From: Bacteroidales bacterium
Lineage (GTDB): Bacteria; Bacteroidota; Bacteroidia; Bacteroidales; VadinHA17
NCBI GenBank assembly: GCA_025454815.1
Contig: JALONR010000023.1
Coordinates: 1 to 43,388, forward strand
DNA length: 43,388 nt
Direction of reading: 5' to 3'
The notes below the pieces were generated by a model, which had not been told where the DNA came from, did no database searches, and saw only the letters and a list, made by a program, of their open reading frames with translations. Both the position numbers and the translations under genes were made by a program. This document shows positions 1-8,229 of this stretch, in pieces. Numbering within the stretch: the first letter of the stretch is position 1; every line of letters starts with the position of its first letter.

Positions 1-1
1 T

Positions 2-454
2 CAGGTGAACGACTACCGTGACTGGGGAATTCCTCTCGGAAGGCGGTTCAGGGCCCTCAAGCTGTGGGCAGTGATACGAACCTACGGTGTTGAAAATCTG
101 CAGTCAATGATTCGTGAGCATATCAGGCTGGCAAAAATGCTAGCCGGGAAGATTCAGGAGGAGAAGGATTTTGAGCTGATGGCACCGGTGTCCCTCAACA
201 CGGTTTGTTTCCGGTATAACCCTCAGGGCAGCACCGGAGAGGAGGTCAACAGGCTGAATGAAAAGCTGAACCACGCACTTAATGATACAGGGAAAATTTA
301 TCTTACACATACAAGGATTGACGGCAGGTACCTTTTGCGGATGGTTACGGCTCAGACAGGCGTCACGGAAAACCATGTGCTCAAGGCGTGGGAACTGATA
401 AGGGAGACCGCTTCACTGCTCTCTTCCCAGGACCGTGCCGTAAATGTTGACTGA
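2..454 (+). CDS. PLP-dependent aromatic-L-amino-acid decarboxylase family, C-terminal part (5' truncated by window)
   Basis: The frame is open from base 2, so the gene starts upstream of the window; the GTG at 5 is internal. The first residues, DYRDWGIPLGRRFRALKLW, are the conserved C-terminal stretch of group II PLP-dependent decarboxylases (aromatic amino acid/tyrosine/DOPA decarboxylase family), and YLLRMVTAQTGVTENHVLKAW fits the family's end. These enzymes remove CO2 from aromatic amino acids. The catalytic PLP lysine lies upstream and cannot be checked, so the substrate is unknown. The last 42 bases overlap the 3' end of the convergent gene on the minus strand. Confidence 0.88.
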   Translation, partial: QVNDYRDWGIPLGRRFRALKLWAVIRTYGVENLQSMIREHIRLAKMLAGKIQEEKDFELMAPVSLNTVCFRYNPQGSTGEEVNRLNEKLNHALNDTGKIYLTHTRIDGRYLLRMVTAQTGVTENHVLKAWELIRETASLLSSQDRAVNVD

Positions 455-3304
455 AAATGCCCCGTTGACAAAATATCCGGCTTCCTGTGGTATATACCCT
501 GCCCTTACCCCGGCGCTGATTTCAAACGGGATCCTGAGCAGGAAGAAGTCAGCCATAAGCTCTGAGCCCATTGAGCTGTACGCAGTTTTCTCCCTGTTAT
601 AGGTACGGTTTGTATAATTGCTTACACCCTCACCTGTGCTGTAGTCATAAAAGAGTGTTCCCCTGATTCTCTTGAGGTAAAAAAGACCTCCTGCGGACAG
701 GTCAGGATAGAGCAAGGGCATGGTGTAATCGGCTGATAAGGAGAAAAGTTTTTCTGCGACCAGGTCATCATTGTAACCTCTTGGCCAAGGGATGGAGTTG
801 CGGTATAGCAACCTGCGGGCCGGGGCCTGGTTCTCCCGGCCCGTTTTTATTGCAAGGCTGTGGTTTGGCAGGACTCCGGGGAAGAAGAAAGTTGCCCTGG
901 CATATCTCCTGCGATTGTAGAGGTTGTTGTCCCAGGGGGTGGTGGTCAGCCTGAAGTCAAAAACCTGCCCCCATCTCGGGTTTATGTCACGGTATGCCGT
1001 GCGGAAGGTATTTGAAAAGTACAGCCTGCCGGTAATATTGACGATACCCCTGTCAAAGGCATTCTCATCCGGCACCCAGGTGTACCTGTTCCGGTAGTTC
1101 AGGTAAACTGCCGGCATGAATAACTGTCTGAATTTACCGTAGGCAAACCAGAGCTGGTCATAAATGCTGATATTCAGCTGGAGGTCGCGGCCAATTGCCT
1201 CCGGCAGCTGGCTCACGCTTGTATCTCTCGTGATCACCTGGTCCCCGCCCCATGTCATCCGTGTATCTATTACCGGATGCCATCCCTTCCAGGTTATGCC
1301 TGAGTGAAGGTAGTGGTTGCCGTCACTGTATTCGTAACCCAGCGTTGATATAAGGGTGCTCAGGTGGTTCTGTGACATCAGTGTAAGCCCCGGCCTTACT
1401 GAAGTGGGGTCGGTACGGATTGCATCGATGTCACCGTAAAACGGGAACCAGCTGTGGAAATTGAAAAGGTGTGCCATCTTGCGGTAGGGGACCGGAGCGG
1501 AAATGACCGGTGCCGGCCTGCTTCCCATATCAGGATCAGCGCCGGCCGGTTCGGTTTTCTCAACCGGAAGGGGTGCTGGAGCAGGAATGATTTCATGTCC
1601 GGAGGAGCCCGCCGGCCCGGCTGTAAAGGATGTTTTTTCCGAGGCGATGATGAGACCTTCCTTCGTATAGTCGGAGAAAAGCAGCTCGTTTCCGCTTATG
1701 GAGAAGCCCGATATGCCAAACCGTGAGCCGGTTACCCTTTCCACGGAACCATCACCCGGAATGCGGTAAATATTATCAGAGCCGTCTCCCTGTGCCAGGA
1801 AATAGAGGGTGTCATTGCGGATCTCCGCCTGTATGATGTCGGAAACACTCTCCTCAATATTCACGGTCCATTTCTTGCCGGTTGGCCTGTAGGTCCTTAT
1901 CCCTTCACCTTTTTCACCGAGGGTGACCATTGTCACCTCCCTGCCGTCAGATGACCATGCCGGGCGTTGCAGGATGAGGTTCCCGGGAGGAACCACATTC
2001 ATAAGAACCTCTCCTGTATATGCGTCGAGGAAGACGAGTGAGCAGCGCAGTTCAGGAGTTGTAGACACTGCCACTATTGTATTCCCGTCAGGCGACAGGT
2101 CGGGTGCGGTATAACGGGTGCGGCTGGTGAGGGTGATCACCGTTCCTGAAGCAATGTCAAGCTTTTTGATAACTGAATAGTCACGGTTTTCCCATCGTAT
2201 GTCAGGGTATTGCTCTGACCACACTATCGTACTGCCCGAGAACGAAAAAATATAGGGATACACATATCCGGTGGTGGTAACAACCTTTTCTTTCCCGACA
2301 CCCGGGTCTGTAATCACGAACCGTGAGGGGGCAGACATGGAGGTTCTGAGTGATACTATGGTTCCGTCTTCCAGCCTGTGAGGGGTATAATGACTTACAT
2401 AATCCCTTTTGCTCCGGGTGCTGAGTGGCTGGTAGTCCTTTACTCCTTCGGGAGGGTTTTCGTTCCATGCTTTTTCAAGCAAGGCGAAAGTGGAGTCATA
2501 AAGCCTCTTTTTCGTGAGCCCTGTCTCTCTTCTGAGAGCGTTGTTTACCGGGTTCAGGAAATAGCCTGAAGCAACCCTGTCAGTGACTTTTTCCCATGCC
2601 TTCCCGTCAACGTTCCGGAGGTGGTTCATCATCAGGTAGCCGAAGACATAGTAGTCAGGGGTGAAGTGCCGGTAGGAGCCTGCGAGCATTTTGTCATATC
2701 CGTAAATACCCTCAGGACTTGCTGCCAGTGCTTTTGCGCCTTTTATAAAGGTATTGCTCCGCCCCCTTCCTGAGAGGCCCGTTGCCGTTTCGGCATAGAC
2801 TGCATCGCCCTCAAAGGCCCAGTTGGGTATCTGCAGGGCGCTCAGGCCCGCGGCCTGTTCCCCGAGAATCCATGACATCGCCCTCCCGAACCCCCTGCTG
2901 TTGAGAGAACCCAGCTGCAGCACGTGTGTTGCTTCATGGACCGCCAGCTGAGCAGCCGGGTCCATCGGCAGGTTATCCTGTCCCGGCAGCGGATAGAGCT
3001 CCATCCTTCGGGGAGCCCAGCTGACATAACCGTTTGACTGCATTGAGTGGTTATGAATAATCACCGGAATATTTTTCTTCACTCCGGGATACAGAACCGA
3101 AAGCCTGTCAAATGATTCCTGGAGAAGCCGTGCATAGCGGAATGCCTCCTCCCCGAAGTCGTCAGGATAAATCACCCTGAAATTGGGTGTCCGTATCTGA
3201 AGCCACCTGAACGATGCCGGGTCCTGGCCGGTCTCATAGTACTGGGCGCCTGTCCTGGTTAGTGTAAGCAGGCTCATTATGAGCATTATAATTGCTTTTT
3301 TCAT
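413..3304 (-). CDS. secreted HExxH (peptidase MA-like) protein with beta-propeller and predicted C-terminal outer-membrane barrel
   Basis: This is a 963-residue protein with an N-terminal signal peptide (hydrophobic residues 4-15, cleavage near residue 20). A zinc-peptidase motif HEATH lies at residues 123-127, followed by NWAFEGDAVY with Glu165 as likely third ligand, the gluzincin pattern of the peptidase MA-like group. Residues about 290-590 hold TolB-like propeller repeats (for example APDLSPDGNTIVAVS and RPAWSSDGREVTMV). A Pro/Ala-rich linker follows near 600-640, then a C-terminal region of alternating aromatic strands (YRNRYTWVPDENAF, RATFFFPGVLPNHSLAIK) that looks like an outer-membrane beta-barrel. 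Domain names come from motifs only; the barrel is inferred from strand pattern. A surface-anchored protease is the simplest reading, with unknown substrate. The gene diverges from the DUF2723 gene. Confidence 0.8.
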   Translation of the reverse strand: MKKAIIMLIMSLLTLTRTGAQYYETGQDPASFRWLQIRTPNFRVIYPDDFGEEAFRYARLLQESFDRLSVLYPGVKKNIPVIIHNHSMQSNGYVSWAPRRMELYPLPGQDNLPMDPAAQLAVHEATHVLQLGSLNSRGFGRAMSWILGEQAAGLSALQIPNWAFEGDAVYAETATGLSGRGRSNTFIKGAKALAASPEGIYGYDKMLAGSYRHFTPDYYVFGYLMMNHLRNVDGKAWEKVTDRVASGYFLNPVNNALRRETGLTKKRLYDSTFALLEKAWNENPPEGVKDYQPLSTRSKRDYVSHYTPHRLEDGTIVSLRTSMSAPSRFVITDPGVGKEKVVTTTGYVYPYIFSFSGSTIVWSEQYPDIRWENRDYSVIKKLDIASGTVITLTSRTRYTAPDLSPDGNTIVAVSTTPELRCSLVFLDAYTGEVLMNVVPPGNLILQRPAWSSDGREVTMVTLGEKGEGIRTYRPTGKKWTVNIEESVSDIIQAEIRNDTLYFLAQGDGSDNIYRIPGDGSVERVTGSRFGISGFSISGNELLFSDYTKEGLIIASEKTSFTAGPAGSSGHEIIPAPAPLPVEKTEPAGADPDMGSRPAPVISAPVPYRKMAHLFNFHSWFPFYGDIDAIRTDPTSVRPGLTLMSQNHLSTLISTLGYEYSDGNHYLHSGITWKGWHPVIDTRMTWGGDQVITRDTSVSQLPEAIGRDLQLNISIYDQLWFAYGKFRQLFMPAVYLNYRNRYTWVPDENAFDRGIVNITGRLYFSNTFRTAYRDINPRWGQVFDFRLTTTPWDNNLYNRRRYARATFFFPGVLPNHSLAIKTGRENQAPARRLLYRNSIPWPRGYNDDLVAEKLFSLSADYTMPLLYPDLSAGGLFYLKRIRGTLFYDYSTGEGVSNYTNRTYNREKTAYSSMGSELMADFFLLRIPFEISAGVRAGYIPQEAGYFVNGAFSVNIYGTVLGREQ

Positions 3305-3319
3305 TCAGGGCCATTTGTT

Positions 3320-3327
3320 CAAAAATA
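3320..3327 (-). promoter_or_regulatory. candidate -7 box for the HExxH/propeller gene
   Basis: Read on the minus strand this is TATTTTTG, a full match to the Bacteroidota -7 consensus TAnnTTTG, 16 bases before the start codon at 3304. No clear TTTG -33 box lies at the usual 19-21 base spacing, so support is partial. It would give a very short leader. Confidence 0.4.
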
Positions 3328-3369
3328 CCAAAATTGGCTGATATCTACGGGCAGACGCCAAAATCTTAT

Positions 3370-3377
3370 TATTTTCG
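3370..3377 (+). promoter_or_regulatory. candidate -7 box for the DUF2723 gene
   Basis: TATTTTCG matches seven of eight positions of TAnnTTTG and lies 35 bases before the ATG at 3413. It is back to back with the minus-strand box at 3320-3327, as expected for a divergent promoter region. No convincing -33 element is visible. Confidence 0.35.
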
Positions 3378-3412
3378 TGCGGTACAAATCCGGGACAGAA
3401 ACAATTAAGATC

Positions 3413-6400
3413 ATGATAAAGAAATTCAGGCTCTGGGAAAACATCATCGGATGGGTTGTTTTTGCCATGGCGGCATTCACCTACCTGATGACCATTGAGC
3501 CGACGATGAGCCTCTGGGACTGCAGTGAATTCATCGCTTCGGCATATAAGCTTGAAGTTGGCCACCCCCCCGGGGCACCCTTTTTCATGCTCCTCGGAAG
3601 GTTTTTCACGTTTTTTGCCGGTGGTGACACGTCAAGGGCTGCCATGATGGTAAACGCAATGTCAGGCCTGGCGAGTGCATTTACCATACTCTTCCTGTTC
3701 TGGACCATCACCCACCTTGCACGGAGGATTTTCCTGAAGCAGGAGTCTGACTATACCGCCGGCAGGATCATTGCAGTTCTGGGTGCAGGTGTGACAGGCG
3801 CAATGGCTTATGCCTTCTCTGACACATTCTGGTTTTCAGCCGTGGAGGGAGAGGTATATGCCACCTCGTCACTGTTTACTGCAGTTGTATTCTGGGCCAT
3901 GCTGAGATGGGAAGATGTGGCTGACGAGCCATATTCAGACAGGTGGATCATACTGATAGCATTTCTGATGGGGCTCTCAATAGGTGTTCACCTTCTGAAT
4001 CTGCTTGCTATACCGGCAATTGTATTCGTATGGTATTTCCGCAAGTACCCGTTTTCATGGAAAGGTTTTGCGGTCTCAACAGGTGTATCTGTGCTACTGA
4101 TTGTCCTCATCATGTACGGAATTATACCGGGAATTGTGAGGGTCACCTCCTCCTTTGAGCTCTTCTTCATCAACAGCCTGGGCATGCCTTTCAACAGCGG
4201 CATGTATATACACCTGTTGCTCTTCCTGGCCACCCTGGTTCTTTCTGTCTGGTACAGCTTCACCCACAGTGATGGATTAAGGATATTCATATTTGCCATG
4301 GCCGCATTGCTTCTTTCAGGGGTATGGCTCCTCACAGACACACTCGTTGTAAACCTGGTGTTCCTGGCAGCCATAGTATGGGGTGCATGGTTCCTCTCAA
4401 CCAGACACAGAAGGGCGCTGAACACTGTCCTTACAGCTCTCCTGGTCATTGTCATCGGATATTCCAGTTTCGCGGTGATTCTCATCAGGTCAACCGCCAA
4501 CCCGCCGATGAATGAAAATAACCCGTCAAATCCCTTCGCACTTCTTTATTATCTCAACCGCGAACAGTACGGGCAACGGCCTCTTTTCCACGGCCCTTAC
4601 TACAATGCCCCGGTCACCGATTATGTCAAGGGCAAGCCAACCTATAACCCTTCAGACGGAAGGTATATCATCACCAACCGTGAGACCATCAGGAAGTATG
4701 ATGAGCGGTTCATGACCATCTTCCCCAGGATGTGGAGTGACTCTCCGGATCATATAAGAGAATATGAAACATATGTAGGCACGAAGGGAAAGCCGGTCAG
4801 GATCACCGATCCGCAGACCGGTGAGCCGACCACATTGCGTGTGCCTACGTTCGGACAGAATCTCAGCTTCATGTTCCGGCACCAGCTCGGATTCATGTAC
4901 TTCAGGTACTTTATGTGGAATTTCAGCGGCAGGCAGAATGATGTGCAGAGCACCGGCGGACCCGTCAACGGGAACTGGATCACCGGAATAGAGTTCCTTG
5001 ATGCACCCCGTACCGGTTCAGTTAAGGGGATGCCTGATGACATGCGCAATGATCCCTCGCGTAACAGGTATTACCTGCTGCCCCTGCTGTTAGGCCTGGT
5101 GGGGTTCCTGTGGCACTTTAACCGCGATGTCCGCAACTGGTGGATAGTGCTTCTCCTTTTTGTCATGACCGGCATCGCCATTGTCATATACCTGAACCAG
5201 TATCCCAATCAGCCCCGTGAGCGCGACTATGCCTATGCGGCATCGTTCTACGCATTCACCATCTGGATAGGACTGGGGGTGCTGGCACTCTTCGAACTGC
5301 TCCGAAAAGCCACCGGAGAGACTCCGGCAGCCGTGATTGCCTCCGTGCTGACATTTGCAGCCGTTCCGGCCCTTATGGGTTCGGAGAACTGGGATGACCA
5401 TGACCGTTCAGGCAGGTACCTGGGAAGGGATGTTGCCTTCAACTACCTTAACTCAGTTGCACCCAATGCCATCATTTTTACAGGAGGCGACAATGACACA
5501 TTCCCCCTATGGTATGCCCAGGAGGTTGAAGGGGTGAGAACTGACGTCAGGGTTGCCAACCTGATGCTCCTCAATACCGACTGGTACATTGACCAGATGA
5601 AATTCAAGGCCTACACCTCTGAACCGCTTCCCATAAGCCTTCCGAGGGAGCTGTACTATGATGGGGTCAACAACCAGGTGGCGGTCTTTGAACGGGTGAA
5701 GGAACCGGCAACCGCCAGGGAAGTGATGAAGTTCATCACCAGCGGCAGTGATGTTTCAAAGCTCAAGCTCTACGGAGAGGACCTCTGGTATATACCCACA
5801 CGCACGATACGTATACCCGTTGATTCCGCGAAAGTAATAGCCAATGGTACGGTCAGGCCGGAAGATGCGGATAAGATCGTACCCTATATTGACATCAACC
5901 TCAAGGGCTCCTGGATAATGAAGAACCAGCTTCTGGTACTCGATATACTTGCGCACAACGACTGGGACCGCCCGGTTTATTTTGTTGCCGGCCAGACCGA
6001 TGATGCACTTGGCCTTGAGGAGTATTTCCAGCTTGAAGGTCTGGCTTACCGACTGGTACCTGTCAGAGGTGTTAACAGGGGCTGGTTTGATTACGGCCGA
6101 ATCAATACGGATATTCTTTATGAAAACCTGATGAACCGTTTCACCTGGACCGGTTCTTCCGATCCGGATGTTTACCTCGACTTCTACCATAAGCGAACCC
6201 TCATGGTTGTCAGGGCACGGCTTAACTATGCCAGGCTTGCAGTGGCGCTGGCAGAAGAGGGTGATACCATAAGGGCGAGAGAGGTCATAAACAGGAGTCT
6301 TGAGCTGTTCCCGGTATCAAAGATGGGATATAACTTCTATTTCAGTGACATTATCGCTGCCTGCTTTGCAGCGGGTGACAGGGGAAAGGCAACAGAGCTC

Positions 6401-6619
6401 TCGAAAGGGTTTGCCGACTACTATTATGAACGTACTGCATATATGCTTGATCAGAGACCTTCTTTTGCAATGTATGCCGGTGCTGAGATTGCCAACGGCC
6501 TGCAGATGATGCTTCAGGCCATGCGTGTCTGCTTTGACAATGGTGAGACAACCCTGGCCGGGGAGATCAATGGCAGGTACAATGAACTGTATGAAAGGTA
6601 TGCGGCGATGAATCAGTAG
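3413..6619 (+). CDS. DUF2723 multi-spanning membrane protein (TMEM260/O-mannosyltransferase-like)
   Basis: The 1068-residue protein starts at the ATG at 3413; the in-frame GTG at 3377 lies inside the putative -7 box and would add a hydrophilic extension. The N-terminus carries the DUF2723 signature: a first membrane segment at about 10-28, then TMSLWDCSEFIASAYKLEVG and HPPGAP (Asp36, Glu39, His51). About a dozen hydrophobic segments extend to residue ~640, after which a long soluble C-terminal domain follows (GGDNDTFPLWYAQEVEGVRT). The human relative TMEM260 is a protein O-mannosyltransferase, so a dolichyl/polyprenyl-sugar-dependent glycosyltransferase acting on periplasmic proteins is plausible here. 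That role is inferred, not shown. It appears to be a single-gene unit. Confidence 0.87.
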   Translation: MIKKFRLWENIIGWVVFAMAAFTYLMTIEPTMSLWDCSEFIASAYKLEVGHPPGAPFFMLLGRFFTFFAGGDTSRAAMMVNAMSGLASAFTILFLFWTITHLARRIFLKQESDYTAGRIIAVLGAGVTGAMAYAFSDTFWFSAVEGEVYATSSLFTAVVFWAMLRWEDVADEPYSDRWIILIAFLMGLSIGVHLLNLLAIPAIVFVWYFRKYPFSWKGFAVSTGVSVLLIVLIMYGIIPGIVRVTSSFELFFINSLGMPFNSGMYIHLLLFLATLVLSVWYSFTHSDGLRIFIFAMAALLLSGVWLLTDTLVVNLVFLAAIVWGAWFLSTRHRRALNTVLTALLVIVIGYSSFAVILIRSTANPPMNENNPSNPFALLYYLNREQYGQRPLFHGPYYNAPVTDYVKGKPTYNPSDGRYIITNRETIRKYDERFMTIFPRMWSDSPDHIREYETYVGTKGKPVRITDPQTGEPTTLRVPTFGQNLSFMFRHQLGFMYFRYFMWNFSGRQNDVQSTGGPVNGNWITGIEFLDAPRTGSVKGMPDDMRNDPSRNRYYLLPLLLGLVGFLWHFNRDVRNWWIVLLLFVMTGIAIVIYLNQYPNQPRERDYAYAASFYAFTIWIGLGVLALFELLRKATGETPAAVIASVLTFAAVPALMGSENWDDHDRSGRYLGRDVAFNYLNSVAPNAIIFTGGDNDTFPLWYAQEVEGVRTDVRVANLMLLNTDWYIDQMKFKAYTSEPLPISLPRELYYDGVNNQVAVFERVKEPATAREVMKFITSGSDVSKLKLYGEDLWYIPTRTIRIPVDSAKVIANGTVRPEDADKIVPYIDINLKGSWIMKNQLLVLDILAHNDWDRPVYFVAGQTDDALGLEEYFQLEGLAYRLVPVRGVNRGWFDYGRINTDILYENLMNRFTWTGSSDPDVYLDFYHKRTLMVVRARLNYARLAVALAEEGDTIRAREVINRSLELFPVSKMGYNFYFSDIIAACFAAGDRGKATELSKGFADYYYERTAYMLDQRPSFAMYAGAEIANGLQMMLQAMRVCFDNGETTLAGEINGRYNELYERYAAMNQ

Positions 6620-6643
6620 GGGAAAGGCCTTTTGCCTTAAATA

Positions 6644-7051
6644 TCAATCGTACATCTGGTACGCCGGCCTGGGGGCGAGGTATTTTTCCAGTATCATATG
6701 GATCTTGTCCGGGAATACCGGTTTGAGGTTGTACTCGGTACAGCCTGCTATATATGCCTCGTTCTTCGTCTGTTCGGAATAATAGGCTGTAATAAGTATT
6801 ACAGGGGCGGACTTGTTTATCTGGCGGAATGCCCTGGTGCACTCGATGCCGTTGACAAGCGGCACAAGAAAATCCATGAATACAAGGTCAAAGTGTTCCC
6901 TGCCGGTGGTAATTGCCTCAACAAATTCCTTCCCGTTCCGGTAAAGATATACTTCTGCGCCGGTCTCCCTTAGCAAAGTCTCGTAATACTTAAGGGATGC
7001 AGCATCGTCCTCAACGATTGCAATCCTTTTACCTGTAATATTCAGCATCAT
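6644..7051 (-). CDS. single-domain response regulator (receiver domain)
   Basis: A 135-residue protein that is almost entirely a CheY-like receiver domain. The acidic pocket is Glu14-Asp15-Asp16, the phospho-acceptor is Asp60 (in DLVFMDFLVP), the switch Thr is Thr88 (LITAYY) and the conserved Lys is Lys110 (LKP). There is no output domain, so it should act by protein-protein contact, like CheY or Spo0F-type relay proteins. No histidine kinase is encoded in the window. The two methionines at the start leave the exact start ambiguous by one codon. It converges with the DUF2723 gene, with only 24 bases between them. Confidence 0.88.
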   Translation of the reverse strand: MMLNITGKRIAIVEDDAASLKYYETLLRETGAEVYLYRNGKEFVEAITTGREHFDLVFMDFLVPLVNGIECTRAFRQINKSAPVILITAYYSEQTKNEAYIAGCTEYNLKPVFPDKIHMILEKYLAPRPAYQMYD

Positions 7052-7091
7052 TTATAGTTGTGAACCCGGTTAATTCAGTCCGAACTCAGCG

Positions 7092-7099
7092 TAAAGATA
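7092..7099 (-). promoter_or_regulatory. candidate -7 box for the receiver-domain gene
   Basis: On the minus strand the sequence is TATCTTTA, seven of eight matches to TAnnTTTG, about 40 bases before the start at 7051. A -33 element is not evident at the standard spacing. Confidence 0.3.
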
Positions 7100-7229
7100 T
7101 CCGGCGAGGAAAAGCAAGAATAAGCAATTCCGGGTCAAATGTCAACTTAAAGAACAACTTATTAACAACAACTTTTAAACAGGATATTAAAATGGAGAAG
7201 ATGCAGATTTAAAGGGCATCAAAGAGGTG

Positions 7230-7457
7230 TCAGCGACATTCCCACACGGTGGTGACTCCTCCCACCGTCGAGGGGGGTATTGCCTTGATGGCAACAAGGT
7301 CCTGGCCGCAGTATTCGGCCTCGGTGCCCCAGGCAATAGGGTTGTCGTTGTCATAGGAAACCGTCCGGCATACCTGGCATCCGTCACCAAGAATTTCGCA
7401 GGAGCTGAATGTGCAGGTGATAAGGAGAAGTGAGGCGGCGTATAATATCTTTCTCAT
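7230..7457 (-). CDS. small Cys-rich lipoprotein
   Basis: The start is placed at the ATG at 7457, giving 75 residues, because it puts a typical lipoprotein signal directly at the N-terminus: MRKILYAASLLLITCTFSSC with the lipidated Cys at residue 20. An upstream ATG at 7505 would add 16 residues and spoil this. The mature part is about 55 residues with four more Cys (27, 30, 50, 74), including a CQVC pair, which suggests two disulfides or a metal site. I do not recognise the family. It is likely anchored in the periplasmic or outer leaflet; function unknown. Confidence 0.65.
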   Translation of the reverse strand: MRKILYAASLLLITCTFSSCEILGDGCQVCRTVSYDNDNPIAWGTEAEYCGQDLVAIKAIPPSTVGGVTTVWECR

Positions 7458-7575
7458 GGCTCTGGTTTCTGAAATAACGGTAAAGGTATATAAATAGTAT
7501 TGCATGTGAAGTGCAGCATTTTTTATAAATTGGAGTCATTATTGCAAAGAGAGAAAACCAAAAATCAGTAATAAA

Positions 7576-8010
7576 ATGGAAGAGAATGCCACATCACCCA
7601 CAGCGGTGACCGTTGAAGAAAACAGGATGAAAAAGCATGTGAACATTGCGGCAATCCTGCAGATAGTGTTCGGATCATTTCTTGTACTCGGCGCACTGGT
7701 CATTGCCCTCGCCTTTGGTTTTGTAGACCAGTTTGTTGATGACCCCACAGCAATGAAGGTCCTCGGTATCGTGGGTACTCCGCTCGTTGCGCTGCTGCTG
7801 CTGTTTGGCGGGGGAATGATTGCGGGAGGGGTCGGACTCTTCTACTGCAAGCCGTGGGCCAGGATTCTGACACTTATCCTTGCAGCCATGGGCCTTCTTA
7901 ACATACCAATCGGAACCCTGAAAGGCGTTTATATCATCTGGGTACTGGTTCAGTCGGAAACCGTAACACTCTTTGAGAAGGGGTGCTCCGGCGGATCAGT
8001 AAAACTCTGA
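7576..8010 (+). CDS. small integral membrane protein of unknown function
   Basis: A 144-residue protein with a short polar N-terminus and three or four hydrophobic segments at about 23-48, 63-87, 91-106 and 112-128. The second segment runs into a glycine-rich stretch (LFGGGMIAGGVGLFYCKPWAR). The overall look is that of small DUF-type bacterial membrane proteins, but no specific family is recognised. It is followed by about 220 bases without a gene before ettA, so it is probably transcribed alone. Confidence 0.6.
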   Translation: MEENATSPTAVTVEENRMKKHVNIAAILQIVFGSFLVLGALVIALAFGFVDQFVDDPTAMKVLGIVGTPLVALLLLFGGGMIAGGVGLFYCKPWARILTLILAAMGLLNIPIGTLKGVYIIWVLVQSETVTLFEKGCSGGSVKL

Positions 8011-8179
8011 TTAATCAGCCCCCGGCGACAGCAGGTATTGCGATCTTCCCGGCACCCGCAGACCTGTTTTGCAATCTGACCGCGAACCGTAAATCCGTTT
8101 CAAAACCGGCCCGTTTTCTGCAGTTCAGCTCAGCCAGAGCAGAGATTCCAGGTCCGGGCCGGCGAAGCTGGTCCATTCC

Positions 8180-8211
8180 TTCGCAGCGCGCAGACAAAAT
8201 GATTATTTTTG
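8180..8211 (+). promoter_or_regulatory. candidate promoter of ettA
   Basis: TTCG at 8180-8183 and TATTTTTG at 8204-8211 are separated by 20 bases, matching TTTG-N19-21-TAnnTTTG except for one base in the -33 box. The predicted transcript would begin only about a dozen bases before the ATG at 8230. The preceding 170 bases hold no gene I can support. Confidence 0.5.
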
Positions 8212-8229
8212 TTGTCTAACCATATTACC

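Noticed and set aside
6624-6638. AAGGC/GCCTT inverted repeat between convergent genes as a bidirectional terminator
   Set aside because: The stem is only five pairs with poor T-tracts, too weak to list as a terminator.
8011-8229. Short open frames on both strands in the gap before ettA
   Set aside because: Neither shows a family, signal or conserved-looking composition; the gap is better explained as leader and promoter.
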